From assembly GCA_002502295.1 (NCBI GenBank), contig DANX01000071.1, positions 1 through 10,343 of the forward strand: DNA of 10,343 nt. The letters are read 5' to 3'. The DNA is from Euryarchaeota archaeon UBA561. Lineage in GTDB: Archaea > Thermoplasmatota > Poseidoniia > Poseidoniales > Poseidoniaceae. Shown piece after piece: positions 9,178 through 10,343 of this stretch. The position numbers and the translations under genes are program-made. Under the pieces are notes generated by a model. The model did not search any database and was not told where the DNA came from. It saw nothing but the letters and a program-made list of their open reading frames with translations. Numbering within the stretch: position 1 is the stretch's first letter; the number at the start of each line of letters is the position of its first letter.

Positions 9178-10343
9178 ATGGCAGCGGTTCCTGAATCATC
9201 GGTCGGTGACGCTGCTCCCCCACCGTGGTATCCACATGCTTTGGCGGACCAAGACTGCGAACTAACCGCCTTTGCGGGAGGCTTGCCCAGTCAGTGGGGT
9301 CGATTTTACGGATGGGACTTCAATGCAGCCTTGAGCGTTGATTGGTGGAACGACGAGGGGGAAGGACGCTGGGGGGCATGGCCAACCAACATTGCCTCCG
9401 TCACGCTCGTATCGCAGCATCGCTGGGGCATGGTTGTTCACCTCGATGACACATGGGTGGCCCATCTTTACCCGTTCCAAACCAGTCGAGATGTTTCCAC
9501 CCTTGCGCTGTATGAACCTTGGAGAGAGGCCCTTTCATTCTCCCCTCTTTTGCTCCCTGTTGCCGGTCTCAAAAACAACCATGGAGATCAACTCGTTGTG
9601 TTTCCAATGCACACAACCCTTGGGCGAGAGGAGGTTGAACAGCGGTCTCACCAAGCGGTTCGGGCGGTGGGTGCCGTCCATGCTGCGCTGGTACCGTTCG
9701 CCACTCCAAACACCGAGCGTCGGTGGAATGAACGGCTTAAATCGGTTGAGGACCGCCTCAAAACCACCACGCTGTGGCGGGCCCCTCACACGCGCCACGT
9801 TGTCGGGCTGCCAGCGATTCACGTTGGCCTTGACCATTTTTCCCTCGAAGATGAATCCATGACGGTCATTCCGCTACCGAGGCCGCTGGTTGACCATCTT
9901 TTGGCCCCCGAAGAACGCCTGCCCGGCGTGGCCACCATCGCCATGATGGAACAGCGCCTATCGATGAATGACCTGTTTGCCTCGACCGGTAGCCGTCAGG
10001 CTTTCTATGAGGCGTGGGGAGGGATTGTGCCCTCCACCTGGACGTCGTCGGGTTCATTGTCAACCGCCAACGGTGGGGTCTGGATATGGCGGTATCATGC
10101 CATGCTGCTGATGCTGGCTGAGGCACGGGCTTACGGTCTGAAAAAGCAGGCAAAACAATGTGACGGTTGGCTTTTCGATGTCTCGAGAATCCAAGCCCGT
10201 CTCGGAGAACTTCGTACCGTGCACGCCCTTCGCAGGGGCGGATGTTGGGCGGCGGTTGCGGCTGCTCTTCTCGGTTCGGGGCCGATTCAGATTCCGTTCG
10301 TTCTCGGAGCGGCGGGCGTGGCTGTTGCGGCGCACATCGTTCA
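9178..10343 (+). CDS. Large unrecognised protein, 3' end beyond the window
   Basis: An uninterrupted frame of 388 codons runs from ATG 9178 off the right edge, so the product is partial. An in-frame TAA at 9172 makes ATG 9178 the first possible start. I cannot assign a family. The N-terminal third is Trp-rich (for example WYPH, WGRFYGWDF, VDWWNDEGEGRWGAWP). Residues 84-172 read like alternating strands (GMVVHL, TWVAHLYPF, QLVVFPM) followed by a helix AVRAVGAVHAALVPF. Residues 207-232 (HVVGLPAIHVGLDHF, then TVIPLP) sit where an aminoglycoside-phosphotransferase-type kinase would have its catalytic and metal loops, but the HGD and D-x-x/DFG residues are absent. Near the visible end, residues about 355-388 are hydrophobic (WAAVAAALLGSG, then IPFVLGAAGVAVAAHIV) and may form one or two membrane helices. 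It is divergent from uppS with a 105-bp gap. Confidence 0.7.
   Translation, partial: MAAVPESSVGDAAPPPWYPHALADQDCELTAFAGGLPSQWGRFYGWDFNAALSVDWWNDEGEGRWGAWPTNIASVTLVSQHRWGMVVHLDDTWVAHLYPFQTSRDVSTLALYEPWREALSFSPLLLPVAGLKNNHGDQLVVFPMHTTLGREEVEQRSHQAVRAVGAVHAALVPFATPNTERRWNERLKSVEDRLKTTTLWRAPHTRHVVGLPAIHVGLDHFSLEDESMTVIPLPRPLVDHLLAPEERLPGVATIAMMEQRLSMNDLFASTGSRQAFYEAWGGIVPSTWTSSGSLSTANGGVWIWRYHAMLLMLAEARAYGLKKQAKQCDGWLFDVSRIQARLGELRTVHALRRGGCWAAVAAALLGSGPIQIPFVLGAAGVAVAAHIV

Noticed and set aside
9338..9862. 174-codon plus-strand frame inside the 9178 gene
   Set aside because: It lies in another frame within the longer open frame, which starts at an ATG directly behind an in-frame stop and has the more protein-like composition.

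Overview
The window looks like a piece of a marine planktonic euryarchaeal genome, most plausibly the Poseidoniales (Marine Group II) or a near relative. This is inferred from several things: predicted lipoproteins with short hydrophobic leaders and an LAGC lipobox followed by acidic tails; TATA-like boxes about 26 nt upstream of starts that have no leader; a NikR-type ribbon-helix-helix regulator; a DUF354-type glycosyltransferase-like protein; an archaeal/eukaryal-style cis-prenyltransferase (MDGNRR motif); and Shine-Dalgarno sites on genes inside operons or with leaders. No rRNA or tRNA gene was seen to fix the taxonomy. Genes are densely packed, with no gene-free stretch above about 110 bp.

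Layout. (1) 5-1762: a divergent pair, a small two-helix membrane protein of unknown function on the minus strand and a DUF354-family protein on the plus strand. (2) 1814-2593: an unrecognised predicted lipoprotein with its own TATA-like box, ending 1 nt from the convergent end of a NikR-like regulator. (3) 2595-7819: a metal-uptake module. The NikR-like repressor (minus) is divergent from znuA-znuC-znuB (plus), which encode a solute-binding lipoprotein, an ATPase and an ABC-3 permease. The AT-rich region between regulator and znuA holds nested dyads and both predicted TATA boxes. (4) 7863-9072: a Nudix hydrolase and a cis-prenyltransferase (undecaprenyl-diphosphate-synthase family), an apparent two-gene minus-strand operon. 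(5) 9178-10343: the 5' part of an unrecognised plus-strand gene that runs off the window.

The most unusual object is the znuA product. It is about 960 residues instead of about 300, because some 600 residues replace the usual short His-rich loop between the two lobes of the zinc-binding fold. The insert holds several His/Asp/Glu runs, four EF-hand loops, a DUF4430-like domain and three Cys-x17-Cys repeats. Its neighbouring regulator keeps the NikR fold but has a changed metal-ligand set. Together they suggest a zinc (or mixed-metal) capture and sensing system that differs from textbook ZnuABC/Zur and from NikR-nickel control. That functional reading is inference.
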